DNA of 64,000 bases from Allobacillus halotolerans (GTDB lineage Bacteria > Bacillota > Bacilli > Bacillales > Alkalibacillaceae), in assembly GCF_018967645.1 (NCBI RefSeq), contig NZ_JAHLZF010000010.1, positions 1-64,000 on the forward strand. The letters run 5' to 3'. A program made the position numbers and the translations under genes. Each line of letters opens with the position of its first letter. Positions within the stretch are counted from its first letter, which is position 1. Shown piece after piece: positions 26,424-36,344 of this stretch. The notes beneath the pieces are model-generated. The model was not told where the DNA came from. It worked only from the letters and a program-made list of their open reading frames with translations, and ran no database searches.

Positions 26424-27563
26424 TTATTTTGAATATCTAGCGGAAAACGCACCCACAAGCTTAATGATTTGTTTTGTTTGTTCATATAGTAGTGTCTTTA
26501 CTTCATTCATACTTTCCTCTAATGAAAGCGGACGATTCACGATGGAAAAGCAGCTGGTGAATGCGTCATTTAATGATTTTTGATCACCAGACAGACTGCC
26601 GGAAAGGAGAACGACAGGTACGTGATGTTTATTGGCTAAGGATGCGACATAACCGGGTGCTTTTCCATATAGTGTTTGTTCATCGCTCTGTCCCTCACCT
26701 GTGATCACTAAATCTGCTTCTTGAATTTCTTTTTCCAAATGAATTGTCTCGGCAATCAGTTTTGCTCCTGAATCGAGTTGGCCGCCGATGGCTAGCAAGG
26801 CGAAACCTAATCCACCAGCTGCACCGGACCCAGAGATGTTTTGATAGGATTGACTGAGATTGTTTTCGATGAGCTCGGCGTATTGATGGAGTGACTGATC
26901 GTATTTTTCTACTTGTTGATCGGTTGCTCCTTTTTGAGGTCCGAAAACGACACTCGCCCCTCGCTCGCCACAAAGTGGATTCGTAACATCGCATGCTACT
27001 TTAATTTCAATATCCTTCAAACGTTCATCGATATCTTCAAAATGGATGCTATGAACACGATGCAAATCCGAACCATAGCCGTTGAGTGACTGGCCATCTT
27101 TATCCCATGCTTTCATCCCAAGAGCCATCAGCATCCCTAAACCACCATCATTCGTAGCACTTCCGCCGAGTCCAATCATGATCGATTTCGCACCTCGGTC
27201 AATCGCATCTAAAATCACCTCACCCAATCCATAAGTTGTTGTATGATCTGGATTTCTTTTCGATGTTGGGACGAGTGTGAGTCCAGCAATTTCCGCCAGC
27301 TCAATGACCGCTTCATTTGAATTAAAAAGGACATACGAACTCTCAACCGGCTCACCTAACGGCCCAGTGCATCGTACGTTCACTTTCCTTCCTTTTCTCG
27401 AAATTAACATGGCCTCAATCGTACCTTCGCCGCCATCAGCCATCGGTTTGGAAACGACGGTATGAGTTGCGTCGACATCTTTAATGGCCCGTTCCATCAC
27501 TTGAGTCACTTCGCTTGAAGACAAACTTCCTTTAAATGAATCTGGAGCTAATACGATTTTCAT
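26424..27563 (-). CDS. glxK: Glycerate 2-kinase (GlxK/GarK family)
   Basis: A 379-residue kinase phosphorylating D-glycerate. It shows the family start KIVLAPDSFKGSLSS, the motif MADGGEGT, the Gly-rich IGLGGSATNDGGLGM, and the late ITGEGQSDEQTLYGKAP. I chose ATG 27563, with AAGGAG nine bases upstream, over a frame extension of nine codons. It feeds glycerate into glycolysis. It diverges from the BenE-like permease gene, which may supply an organic acid substrate. Confidence 0.93.
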   Translation of the reverse strand: MKIVLAPDSFKGSLSSSEVTQVMERAIKDVDATHTVVSKPMADGGEGTIEAMLISRKGRKVNVRCTGPLGEPVESSYVLFNSNEAVIELAEIAGLTLVPTSKRNPDHTTTYGLGEVILDAIDRGAKSIMIGLGGSATNDGGLGMLMALGMKAWDKDGQSLNGYGSDLHRVHSIHFEDIDERLKDIEIKVACDVTNPLCGERGASVVFGPQKGATDQQVEKYDQSLHQYAELIENNLSQSYQNISGSGAAGGLGFALLAIGGQLDSGAKLIAETIHLEKEIQEADLVITGEGQSDEQTLYGKAPGYVASLANKHHVPVVLLSGSLSGDQKSLNDAFTSCFSIVNRPLSLEESMNEVKTLLYEQTKQIIKLVGAFSARYSK

Positions 27564-27689
27564 AGAAGGAGTCTCCTTTTTATCGAACATCTTTTTCCTA
27601 ATTCTATCATATTTAATATTTATTCAGAATTGTCGAGAAACATCATGTTATAATAATAAACACTACATAAAAAAAGAAGGACCTGTGTT

Positions 27690-28895
27690 ATGAGATGGAA
27701 AGAGTTATTTAACTATAATTATATGATGTACGGCGTTTTGGCCGGAATTTTAACAGCAATCGTTCCAACAATGGTTATATTCGAGGTTAGCCAACAACTC
27801 GGCTGGTCAAGTGAACTGATGAAAAATTGGATTTTCGGGGCGATCGTGCTTGCGGGCATTGCGGGATTAATCCTGTCGTTAACAACAAAGCTACCGTTGA
27901 ACGTGTCTTCTTCGATACCGACGGCGGTGTTTGTTGGTTTTACCGTGCATCGATACCCAATAGATGAAGTGTTTTTTGCTTTCAGTATGGCTGGTGTTGT
28001 GCTGATTCTCATCAGTGTGCTCAAGCTGTACCGGCGGATCGAACGGTTCATCAAACTTGAGATCGTGATGGCTATGTTCGCTGGAACGATCATTCACTAT
28101 GTTCTGTACGTCGTGGAAGTTACGGCTAGTCACATTGAGTGGGGAATCATCGGCATAGCCACATTTATCCTTGCGACAAAACTGTTTCCGAAATTTCCTG
28201 CAGCGATTGTCGTGTTCTTTGTTTTGTCTTTGACGTTGTTCGTCGATGGAACATTTCACACGAATTCATTCAGCTCTGTATCATTCAATCTCTTCCCAAC
28301 GGTTGGACCTGTTGCTGGTAGCTTGGAGGTCATTTTTACCGTTTCTATTCCCTTAGCGATCATTAGTTTGTTTGGTGAGGTAACGATCGGAAATTCAATA
28401 TTAAAGGCAGAAGGATATCGAACGAATATGGATTTATCGATTTTGGTTTCAGGGATCGCAACGTTTTTCGGCGGATTTTTCGGAAGCCATAGTGTAACCA
28501 GCGCAGGTGCACCGGTTGCTGTCGTTTCAGACCCGGCCGTCGGGGAAAAAGACAAACGATATTATGCAGCCGTTTGGGCATCCATCTTTGCTCTTATCTT
28601 CGGCCTTGTCAGTTACCCGGCAATCAGCATTTTGATGATTTATCCAACGAGTATTTTGAAATTCCTCGTCGGCCTGCTGTTATTACCGATACTAATCAAA
28701 ACATTTACGATGTCGATCGGAAGTGGCAAATTTAAATACGCTGTCATGGTGGCCTTCCTGATCCCTCTCGCAAATATCACGATCTTCGGGATTGGCGCAC
28801 AGTTTTGGGCGTTAATCTTTGGTGTGATGGTTGCTTATTTGATGGATGGGGAGGATGTGAGACGGGAGAAGGTGGAAGGAGAAGTAGTTAACTAG
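27690..28895 (+). CDS. BenE-like/NCS2-type permease
   Basis: A 401-residue protein with about 11-12 membrane helices and the motif FFGSHSVTSAGAPVAVVSDPAVG near residue 270, resembling the substrate loop in BenE and nucleobase-ascorbate type carriers. Glycerate kinase lies divergently 126 bp away, so an organic acid is the likeliest cargo, but the substrate is not shown by the sequence. GAAGGACC is a weak ribosome site before ATG 27690. A 43-bp stretch of this gene (28261-28303) recurs as a remnant at 46.66 kb. Confidence 0.75.
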   Translation: MRWKELFNYNYMMYGVLAGILTAIVPTMVIFEVSQQLGWSSELMKNWIFGAIVLAGIAGLILSLTTKLPLNVSSSIPTAVFVGFTVHRYPIDEVFFAFSMAGVVLILISVLKLYRRIERFIKLEIVMAMFAGTIIHYVLYVVEVTASHIEWGIIGIATFILATKLFPKFPAAIVVFFVLSLTLFVDGTFHTNSFSSVSFNLFPTVGPVAGSLEVIFTVSIPLAIISLFGEVTIGNSILKAEGYRTNMDLSILVSGIATFFGGFFGSHSVTSAGAPVAVVSDPAVGEKDKRYYAAVWASIFALIFGLVSYPAISILMIYPTSILKFLVGLLLLPILIKTFTMSIGSGKFKYAVMVAFLIPLANITIFGIGAQFWALIFGVMVAYLMDGEDVRREKVEGEVVN

Positions 28896-28967
28896 TGTAA
28901 TTGTTAAGAAGTTAAGTTATATTTTTACATAATATAGTGGTATATTAAATGGGACGGGGGTGCAGTA

Positions 28968-29723
28968 ATGAAAAGTGGTATGCAAACAATCGATCGGGCA
29001 ATGATGATTCTTAAATCATTTACAAACGAGAAGACAGAGTACTCTCTAGCTGAACTACACAAAAAGTTAAACGTTTCAAAATCTAGTCTTCAACGAGTTT
29101 TAAATGCGTTAGTTGAACATAATATGTTAGAAAAAAACGAAGAAAATAAGACCTATAAACTCGGAATGGAAGTTTACTTCTTAGGTCAAATGGTAGAAAA
29201 AAACTCTCATCTTCTAACGTTTGCTAGACCTTATATGAAAGCACTTGTAGAAAAATACGGTGAGTCGATTACGCTCAATGTCATTCTAGACGGTCAAAGG
29301 ACTTGTATTGAGTGTATACCGGGAAAACATGAATTAACAACGCTCTCTTTTGTGGGTCAAACATCACCTTTGTATGCGGGAGCATCAGCAAAGCTGTTGT
29401 TAGCTTATCTACCACAAAAAGAAATTAACAACTACTTAGAAACTGTAAATCTTATACAAATTGATAAGAATACTATTATCGATAAAGAAAAACTACTAAG
29501 TGAACTGAAAAAAATCAGAGAACAAGGCTATACAATTAGTATAGAAGAAAGAGTTTCAGGTGCATGCGCTATTAGTGTACCAATTAAAAATAGAGTGAAT
29601 GAAGTGCTGGCCGGATTGACTTTTAATATTCCAATTGCAAGACTCGATGAAGATCATATTGCAGACTATGTAAATGAATTGAAAAAAGCAGCCAATGCTA
29701 TTTCTGAAAAAATTAAGTACTAA
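28968..29723 (+). CDS. IclR-family transcriptional regulator
   Basis: A 251-residue regulator with an N-terminal winged helix (about 5-65; ILKSFTNEKTEYSLAELHKK and SKSSLQRVLNALVEH) and an IclR effector domain (about 75-250) with LDGQRTCIECIPGKHEL and ISIEERVSGACAISVPI. Such proteins respond to small organic acids. It sits directly before the TRAP/acyl-CoA catabolic cluster in the same direction, behind its own terminator, and is the best candidate to bind the palindromes at 29830 and 36345. Confidence 0.9.
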   Translation: MKSGMQTIDRAMMILKSFTNEKTEYSLAELHKKLNVSKSSLQRVLNALVEHNMLEKNEENKTYKLGMEVYFLGQMVEKNSHLLTFARPYMKALVEKYGESITLNVILDGQRTCIECIPGKHELTTLSFVGQTSPLYAGASAKLLLAYLPQKEINNYLETVNLIQIDKNTIIDKEKLLSELKKIREQGYTISIEERVSGACAISVPIKNRVNEVLAGLTFNIPIARLDEDHIADYVNELKKAANAISEKIKY

Positions 29724-29756
29724 ATAATACAGTAATTTACTGTATTATTTTTTTAA
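29723..29756 (+). terminator. Terminator after the IclR gene
   Basis: AATAATACAG and CTGTATTATT pair around TAATTTA, followed by a seven-T run. Confidence 0.85.
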
Positions 29757-29829
29757 TTAAAAAATTCAGAAATATAATTGAATTCTGATTACAGTGTGTT
29801 AAAATAACCATAACGTTAATCAATACGAT

Positions 29830-29846
29830 ATACCGTTTAACGGTAT
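29830..29846. promoter_or_regulatory. Palindromic operator 1 of the catabolic cluster
   Basis: ATACCGTT-T-AACGGTAT is a perfect 17-bp palindrome placed directly before the ribosome site of the TRAP binding-protein gene. A near-identical palindrome lies at 36345. Its position suggests repression by a roadblock or overlap with the transcription start. The IclR protein encoded just upstream is the likely ligand-responsive binder. Confidence 0.7.
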
Positions 29847-29861
29847 AGGGGAGGTAATGTG

Positions 29862-30944
29862 ATGAGTAAAAAGTATTTATTTGTTGTAAGTTTGTTGTTA
29901 GCAATTACGACTTTTTTAGTTGCTTGTTCTGAAACTGAAGCAGCTGATGATCAAAATGGAAGCGGTTCCAATGGTGAAGGAGAATATGAATTAGTGGTAA
30001 ATAACTGGACTAATTCAAACCACCATTATTCCTATAACGTTTACGAACCGTGGAAAGAACTTGTCGAAGAAAAAACTGATGGTCGTGTTACAGTTACAAT
30101 TCACCATGGTAGTTCAATAGGTAAATCAAGTTCAGTTTACCAAGACGTAAGTGGTGGGTTGTATGATTTAGGTTTTATCGTTGCTAACTATTTTTATGAT
30201 ACTGGTTTCTTTCCGTATACAATCGGCAACTTGCCATTCGCTTTCGAGGGACCTGAAGAAGCAGCAAAAGTATTAAGTGATTTCGGAGATAAATATGCTG
30301 CCGAAAAATTAGAAGATGTAGAAGTTCTTCCAGGAACTGCTACTGATGGCTATGACTTATTTGCAACAGAACCAATAACAAGTGTAGATGATTTACAAGG
30401 AAAGAAAATGAGAGTTAACGGTAAAAGTGAAAATGCTTATGTTGAGGCACTTGGAGGTACACCTGTCTCATTGTCAACAGAAGACACATATGAAGGGTTA
30501 GAGAGAGGGATGGTCGATACAGCTTTTTATACACCAATTGGAGCGGTAGGATTAAGTTTACATGAACCAGCTCCTTACATTACTAAATTTTCTGTTTCGG
30601 TTACTCCAATAATACCAATTATGAATAAAGAATTTTTAGCAAGCTTACCAGATGATCTTCAAACGCTTTTTAAAGAAGAATTAAATCCGAAATTAACAGA
30701 ATTATTGACAGAGAGTTATGCAACAGAACTAGAATCTTCCCATGAAGAATTAAAAGGGTTAGTTGAGGACAGAGGTGAATTTATCGAACTTGGTGAAGAT
30801 GAAATGGAAGAATTTAGAGAGTTAGGAACATCTGCATGGGATGCTTGGATTGAAGATGCAAATTCGAAAGGATATGACGGGCAGCAGATGGTTGACGATT
30901 TCATGAAAATGTTGGAAGAAGAAGGATTAAATAAACCATTTTAA
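29862..30944 (+). CDS. TRAP transporter solute-binding lipoprotein (DctP family)
   Basis: A 360-residue lipoprotein (lipobox LVAC) of the DctP family, with an N-terminal ELVVNNWT strand and conserved VEVLPGTATDGYDLFAT and LQGKKMRVNG; the latter includes the Arg that clamps the ligand carboxylate. It binds an organic acid outside the cell and passes it to the DctQ/DctM subunits downstream. ATG 29862 is six bases after GGGGAGGT; a GTG one codon earlier is too close to it. Confidence 0.92.
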   Translation: MSKKYLFVVSLLLAITTFLVACSETEAADDQNGSGSNGEGEYELVVNNWTNSNHHYSYNVYEPWKELVEEKTDGRVTVTIHHGSSIGKSSSVYQDVSGGLYDLGFIVANYFYDTGFFPYTIGNLPFAFEGPEEAAKVLSDFGDKYAAEKLEDVEVLPGTATDGYDLFATEPITSVDDLQGKKMRVNGKSENAYVEALGGTPVSLSTEDTYEGLERGMVDTAFYTPIGAVGLSLHEPAPYITKFSVSVTPIIPIMNKEFLASLPDDLQTLFKEELNPKLTELLTESYATELESSHEELKGLVEDRGEFIELGEDEMEEFRELGTSAWDAWIEDANSKGYDGQQMVDDFMKMLEEEGLNKPF

Positions 30945-30996
30945 AGTATGCGACCACTTTTTGGAGTGAAGCATCATAAGTGTTCGGAGTGATCGA

Positions 30997-31497
30997 ATGA
31001 AAATCATCCAAAAAATAATTTCATTTTTAACTTATTTAACTAAGTATCTCGCGCTAGCCACTATTACTTTTATGATGTTTTTTATAACAGTGGCTGTTAT
31101 CGGGCGCCTATTCTCTAAACCGATTGTGGGAGATATTGAAGTAGTTCAGCTAAGCATGGTTGCCTTGATAGCGTGTGGGTTGGCTTATGCGCAACAATCG
31201 GAGAGTCACATCTCGATCGGAATCGTGGTGGATAAATTTCCAAATAACCTTCAAAAGGTATTTGACGTAATTGCGTATTTGTTTGTTGCCGTTGTAACAA
31301 TCATGATTGCTTACATTTATGTAGGTGTAGGATTAAACCATAAAAACAACATGGTACTGAGTACAAATTTATTAGAAATTCCTTACTTTCCTTTCGACTT
31401 TCTTATCGTAGCTGGATTCTTTATATGGGGGCTCCAAGCTTTATTAAAAGCGATAGAAGTAATTATCGAACTAACTACCAAAAGGACTAATCATTAG
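30997..31497 (+). CDS. TRAP transporter small permease (DctQ family)
   Basis: A 166-residue protein with four membrane helices and the DctQ-type motif VVQLSMVALIACGLAYAQ in the second helix. GGAGTGA precedes ATG 30997. It forms the membrane unit with the large permease 15 bases downstream. Confidence 0.92.
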   Translation: MKIIQKIISFLTYLTKYLALATITFMMFFITVAVIGRLFSKPIVGDIEVVQLSMVALIACGLAYAQQSESHISIGIVVDKFPNNLQKVFDVIAYLFVAVVTIMIAYIYVGVGLNHKNNMVLSTNLLEIPYFPFDFLIVAGFFIWGLQALLKAIEVIIELTTKRTNH

Positions 31498-31511
31498 AAA
31501 GGGGGAGGGAT

Positions 31512-32816
31512 ATGCAAGTAGAATTCATAGGTTTTTTAGGGATTATTCTCATGTTTATAATGATGTTCTTCAGAATCCCTATTGCGATTTCAATGGCTGT
31601 TCCGGCAATTTTAGGAATTCTTTATTTGAACGGCTGGGATACGTTGACAACAGCTGTCGAAACAATTATTTGGGATCACAGTTTTAACTACACATTGAGT
31701 ACGATTCCGATGTTTGTTTTAATGGGTGAACTCTTGTACGTCTGTGGAATAAGTACTGAGTTGTTTAATACCTTTCGAATGTGGCTGATGAGGGTTCGTG
31801 GAGGACTCGGTATGGCAACAGTAGGGTCCTCTGCAATATTCGCTGCTGCATCTGGTTCCAGTTTAGCAAACACAGCGACAATGGGAGTTATTGCTTCAAA
31901 AGAAATGTTAAACAACGGCTATAGCAAGACTTTGACTAGTGGGTCAATTGTTGCCGGAGGTACGTTAGGTGTTTTAATCCCTCCAAGTACATTATTCATC
32001 ATCTATGGAACAATGACTGAGCAATCAATTGGGCAGTTGTTAATAGCAGGGATTATACCGGGGATTCTGCTGATGGCTTTATACATGTTAACCGTTTATG
32101 TCATTGCTTTACTCAGCCCTGGATCAGCACCGCGTTTAAAAGAAAAGTACTCCTTTAAAGAGAAGATTTATTCGTTAAAATCTACTATTTGGATAATAAT
32201 ACTTTTCTTAGTTGTAATTGGAGGGATGTATTTAGGTTGGTTCAACCCAACCGAAGCTGCCGGAATTGGTGCTTTTAGTACTTTTGTCATTGCATTAATA
32301 AGAAGAAGGTTAAGTACTCAAGTGTTTATCGATGCAGTGGCACGAACATTGAGAACTACCGGTTTCTTATTTGCCATTATCATCATGGCTTTTATCTTGA
32401 ATTACTTTTTAACGATCACAAAGGTTCCAATTGTTATGGCAAGCTTCCTTAATGGATTAACTTTGCCTGATGTAGCAATTTTTGCCTTGATTATACTGAT
32501 CTATATCATTTTGGGTTCAGTCATGGATGCGTTAGCAATGGTTGTGGTAACAATCCCGATCATTCTACCTCTAATTGAGAGTATGAATTTAGATTTAATC
32601 TGGTTCGGAGTTATTATTGTTTTAGTTATGGAGACGGCAATGATTACACCTCCGATAGGGATGAATTGTTTTGTTCTACGAGGGGCAGCCCCTGAGCTAG
32701 AGTTAGGAGAGATTTTCAAGGGAGCAGCAATTTTTATCATTCCTATATTGTTATTGATAGGGATATTATATTTATTCCCTGACATTGCATTGTATTTACC
32801 GAATAACATGTATTAA
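31512..32816 (+). CDS. TRAP transporter large permease (DctM family)
   Basis: A 434-residue protein with about 11-12 helices. It carries typical DctM motifs: SGSSLANTATMG and GTLGVLIPPSTLFIIYG in the first half, and FNPTEAAGIGAF and ETAMITPPIGMNCFVL in the second. It drives sodium-coupled uptake. AAAGGGGGAGG precedes the ATG. Its stop is 18 bases before the CoA-transferase start, so uptake and activation are co-transcribed. Confidence 0.95.
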   Translation: MQVEFIGFLGIILMFIMMFFRIPIAISMAVPAILGILYLNGWDTLTTAVETIIWDHSFNYTLSTIPMFVLMGELLYVCGISTELFNTFRMWLMRVRGGLGMATVGSSAIFAAASGSSLANTATMGVIASKEMLNNGYSKTLTSGSIVAGGTLGVLIPPSTLFIIYGTMTEQSIGQLLIAGIIPGILLMALYMLTVYVIALLSPGSAPRLKEKYSFKEKIYSLKSTIWIIILFLVVIGGMYLGWFNPTEAAGIGAFSTFVIALIRRRLSTQVFIDAVARTLRTTGFLFAIIIMAFILNYFLTITKVPIVMASFLNGLTLPDVAIFALIILIYIILGSVMDALAMVVVTIPIILPLIESMNLDLIWFGVIIVLVMETAMITPPIGMNCFVLRGAAPELELGEIFKGAAIFIIPILLLIGILYLFPDIALYLPNNMY

Positions 32817-32834
32817 GGAAAGAGAAGTGTAACG

Positions 32835-34097
32835 ATGTCGAACTGGCAAAGTATATACGAGGAGAAAGTGATCGATTGCACTGAAGCGGTACAAATGGTG
32901 AATTCAAGCCAAAATCTTTTCTTGTCTGCATATGTGAATGAACCACAATCATTAGTTGATGAATTGATCGATCAAAGAGAGCGATTAAAAGGATTAACAA
33001 TGTTCGTCAATGTAGTGGGTAGTCAAGCAAAATACGCATCAGAGAAAGTAAGTGAATATTTCAACATTAAAACCTTTTTATCAAATATCAGTTTAAATGA
33101 AGCGTTCAAGAGAGGAAATTGTGACTATATTCCAATCAATGTTTCTCAAATACCTCGTTTTATCCATGAACAACAAACAGATGTTGCATTTATTCAGTTA
33201 ACCCCACCGAACGCAGAAGGATATTGTTCACTGGGGACATCTGTTGATGTAAATCACCATCTGATCAAGAATGCTTCATTGGTGATCGCAGAGGTGAATG
33301 AAGGCATGCCCTTTACCCATGGGGATAGTCTTGTCAATGTAAGAAATGTTGATTACTTTGTTCTATCAGATAAGAAGGTAAATTATATTGAATTCAAGGA
33401 ACCTGACGATATTGCATTGAAAATCGGCCGGTTAGCAGCTGATTTGATACCCGATGGTGCAACAATTCAATGGGGAATCGGTAATGTCCCCAACAGTGTA
33501 GTAAGTCAATTAACAAACAAAAGTAATATCAAGGTACATTCAGGTTCGATATCTGATTCCATTATTGAAATGATTCAGGAAGGTAATGTAGTTGAACCAA
33601 TTATCGCAACTTCAATAATAGGAACAAACAGGTTATATGAATTCGCTCATAATAATGAAGCGATTCATCTTTTGCCTGTTGATGAAACGCATAATGTTCA
33701 TGTACTTGGCTCTAAAGACCAATTTTTCTCCATTAACTCAGCAGTTGAGGTAGACATCAGCGGTCAAGTAAATGCAGAAAAATTGAATGGTCAGACAATT
33801 GCTGGTGTAGGAGGTCAGATGGACTTTATCGTAGGATCCAATTTATCTAGTGGAGGTAGGTCAATGATAGTGTTGCCATCTTCTACAAAAAATGAAAAGC
33901 ACTCCAAAATTGTTCATCGGATCCAAGAAGTCACGAGCTTAAAAAGCCATGTCGATTATGTTGTAACAGAATATGGAATCGCAAAATTATTTGGGAAAAC
34001 ACTAGCCGAGCGAAATGAAGAAATGATAAAAATTGCACATCCAAAGTTCAGGGATAAATTAAGAAGAGCACAAAAAGAGGTGGACAAATGGACTTAA
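32835..34097 (+). CDS. Acetyl-CoA hydrolase/CoA-transferase family (4-hydroxybutyrate CoA-transferase-like)
   Basis: A 420-residue enzyme of the Cat1/4-hydroxybutyrate CoA-transferase family. Features are QLTPPNAEGYCSLGTSVD in the N-terminal half, IQWGIGNVPNSV, and the catalytic Glu in GTNRLYEFAHNNE followed by GVGGQMDFIVGS. It would move CoA from acetyl-CoA (or a similar donor) to the imported acid, activating it without ATP. It overlaps the next gene by ten bases. The actual acid is not shown by sequence. Confidence 0.9.
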   Translation: MSNWQSIYEEKVIDCTEAVQMVNSSQNLFLSAYVNEPQSLVDELIDQRERLKGLTMFVNVVGSQAKYASEKVSEYFNIKTFLSNISLNEAFKRGNCDYIPINVSQIPRFIHEQQTDVAFIQLTPPNAEGYCSLGTSVDVNHHLIKNASLVIAEVNEGMPFTHGDSLVNVRNVDYFVLSDKKVNYIEFKEPDDIALKIGRLAADLIPDGATIQWGIGNVPNSVVSQLTNKSNIKVHSGSISDSIIEMIQEGNVVEPIIATSIIGTNRLYEFAHNNEAIHLLPVDETHNVHVLGSKDQFFSINSAVEVDISGQVNAEKLNGQTIAGVGGQMDFIVGSNLSSGGRSMIVLPSSTKNEKHSKIVHRIQEVTSLKSHVDYVVTEYGIAKLFGKTLAERNEEMIKIAHPKFRDKLRRAQKEVDKWT

Positions 34098-35251
34098 AAT
34101 TATCTGAAGACGTTGAATTGTTTAAAAGTGAAGTAAGAGAATGGCTGAAGTCAGCCTTGCCAGATTGGTGGAATGATATTGAACAACGAACTGCTGACCA
34201 AGCACGTTATGAAGAGTTTGTAGATTCTTGGGATTACAAATTATATGAAGCTGGTTATTCAGGATTAACTTGGCCGGTAGAGTATGGCGGCCAAGGCGAA
34301 TCGGCTATTAAGGAGATTATGCTTGAAGAAGAACTTGGTCGAGCAGACGCTCCGAAAGGTCATAGTTTCCTTGGTAAGATCTTGCTAGCACCTACATTAA
34401 TGAAATATGGGACGGAAGAACAGAAACGTAGATTCTTACCAAGATTAATTTCCAGTGAAGATATATGGTGTCAAGGGTTTTCAGAACCGAATGCAGGGTC
34501 AGATTTGGCTGCTTTGGAAACGAAAGCGGTTCTTGATGGAGATGAATGGGTAATAAACGGACAAAAAGTTTGGACGACATCAGCTAGTAAAGCCAATTGG
34601 TGCTTTTTATTAGCACGCACAGATTCTGAGCAACCGAAGCACAAAGGCATCACCTATTTACTTGTACCAATGGATGCAGAAGGTGTATCTATTAGACCAT
34701 TACAGAAAATTTCAGGAGAAGCTGAATTTAATGAGATCTTTTTTCAAGATGTTCGTATACCTAAAGAAAATCACATTGGAGAGATAAATGCTGGTTGGAA
34801 GATAGCTATGACGACATTATCTTATGAACGTGGAATTTTAGCGCTTGGTCGACAAGCTCGATTTGAAACGGAACTATCTCGTGCTATTGAACATTACATT
34901 AGTGCACAAGATGAACCAGTGATGGACCAACGAGTAGCGGAATTATTTGTAGAGTTGCAAATCATGCGTTATCACGGTTTGAAAACAATAAGTAATTATG
35001 TGAATAACGATGGGAAAATAGGTCCTGAAGCTTCACTACAGAAACTCTATTGGTCAGAGCTACGTTCAAAGTTAGGGAAATTTTATATGGATATGCAAGA
35101 CAATGAGGTATTCACCAATCAACATACTTCATTTACAAATGATTATTTTACAAATATTTATTATACGACGTTAGGCGAAACTATTTATGCGGGAACCTCG
35201 CAAATCCAGCGAAATATTATTGCTGAAAAACTATTAGGATTGCCAAAATAA
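34088..35251 (+). CDS. Acyl-CoA dehydrogenase, alpha-type subunit of a probable pair
   Basis: A 387-residue FAD enzyme with a full three-domain acyl-CoA dehydrogenase fold: GLTWPVEYGGQG, QGFSEPNAGSDLA, WVINGQKVWTTSA and the C-terminal YAGTSQIQRNIIAEKLLGLP. The residue before GTSQ is Ala, not the Glu used by MCAD-type enzymes, so the base must lie elsewhere, as in the paired enzymes of actinobacterial steroid breakdown. The gene downstream is a second, non-identical dehydrogenase, suggesting a heteromeric (alpha2beta2) enzyme; that is inference. Confidence 0.9.
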   Translation: MDLKLSEDVELFKSEVREWLKSALPDWWNDIEQRTADQARYEEFVDSWDYKLYEAGYSGLTWPVEYGGQGESAIKEIMLEEELGRADAPKGHSFLGKILLAPTLMKYGTEEQKRRFLPRLISSEDIWCQGFSEPNAGSDLAALETKAVLDGDEWVINGQKVWTTSASKANWCFLLARTDSEQPKHKGITYLLVPMDAEGVSIRPLQKISGEAEFNEIFFQDVRIPKENHIGEINAGWKIAMTTLSYERGILALGRQARFETELSRAIEHYISAQDEPVMDQRVAELFVELQIMRYHGLKTISNYVNNDGKIGPEASLQKLYWSELRSKLGKFYMDMQDNEVFTNQHTSFTNDYFTNIYYTTLGETIYAGTSQIQRNIIAEKLLGLPK

Positions 35252-35265
35252 AAGGATGTGTAAAA

Positions 35266-36303
35266 ATGGCATTTAATTTTGACTACGGTTTTGAAGAAAA
35301 ATTATTCAGTAAAACGATGGATGAAGCATTAGAAAGTTTTCAATTTTCATATGAAGACAACTCATTAAACTCATCAGTTAATCAATTTTTATCAGAACAA
35401 GGATTACAAGACTTGATTAACCCTAAATCAACTGGAGAAATGAACTTGTTTTTAGGATCACTTTTAATGAAACAAGTCGGAAAGTATCTACCTGCTTTTC
35501 CAGTAATCGAAAACATCTTGGCGAGATATATTATCGGAAATCAAAGTATAACCAATATCACAGAGGAATCAATATTCAGTTTAGCGTGGAAAGCAAGCCT
35601 CGAGATAGCTGAAGACGGAGAGCAACGATATATAAAGGGTGAAATCGGACACATACCATTTGCTAATAACGTTAATTGGATTCTGGTTCCTTTGGAAACA
35701 GAAGTTGTATTCATCAATACCGACGTACTTGAAGATCAATTTTCTAGTGAAAATTCAATTGACTTAACTCATCCTCTATATAAAGCGAAATTAAATCAAT
35801 TACAAATAGATAATGAATCAATTTTTATACAACCGTACGATCATTCAGAATTTAAGGTGATCAGTAAGCAATTGATTGCGTCTGAGTTAAGTGGAATGGC
35901 AGAACGTGTTTTTCAAGAAACTCTAAATTATGTGAAAGAAAGAGAGCAATTCGGAGTTATAATCGGAAAATTTCAGGCAGTCAAGCACATGTTAGCAGAT
36001 ATGTATTTACTAAAGGAAAGCATCCAAACATCTATAGAGTATACAGCTTGGTCGATTGAAAACAGCACTGAAGACCCAAACCTTTTAGCAACGATTTCTA
36101 AAACTTATGCATCTTACTCAGGGGTAAAGTTAATTGAAGATGCAATCCAGTTACACGGTGGAGTCGGAATGACTTGGGAACACATGCTTCATTATTACTT
36201 GAAAAGAGCTTATCGTTTATCAACAATGTTAGGCACAGAACGATTAGAAAAACGATTGATTGCGGATGAATTAAAACGTAATAGTGTTTTAGTCGGACAG
36301 TAA
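35266..36303 (+). CDS. Acyl-CoA dehydrogenase, beta-type partner subunit
   Basis: A 345-residue protein, shorter and more diverged in its first two domains. Its C-terminal helical domain keeps REQFGVIIGKFQAVKHMLADM and IQLHGGVGMTWEHMLHYYLKRA, the FAD-dimer contact motifs. The weak FAD-binding middle domain and the HGGVGMTWEH motif are typical of the second subunit in heteromeric dehydrogenases. It follows its partner by 14 bases. Confidence 0.85.
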   Translation: MAFNFDYGFEEKLFSKTMDEALESFQFSYEDNSLNSSVNQFLSEQGLQDLINPKSTGEMNLFLGSLLMKQVGKYLPAFPVIENILARYIIGNQSITNITEESIFSLAWKASLEIAEDGEQRYIKGEIGHIPFANNVNWILVPLETEVVFINTDVLEDQFSSENSIDLTHPLYKAKLNQLQIDNESIFIQPYDHSEFKVISKQLIASELSGMAERVFQETLNYVKEREQFGVIIGKFQAVKHMLADMYLLKESIQTSIEYTAWSIENSTEDPNLLATISKTYASYSGVKLIEDAIQLHGGVGMTWEHMLHYYLKRAYRLSTMLGTERLEKRLIADELKRNSVLVGQ

Positions 36304-36344
36304 GATATTTTTTTGGAGTTTTCGTACCGGTAATCAATTCATTG

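Noticed and set aside
32835-34097. Simple acetyl-CoA hydrolase for acetate metabolism
   Set aside because: Its overlap with the dehydrogenase gene and its place after a TRAP importer point to CoA transfer onto the imported acid.
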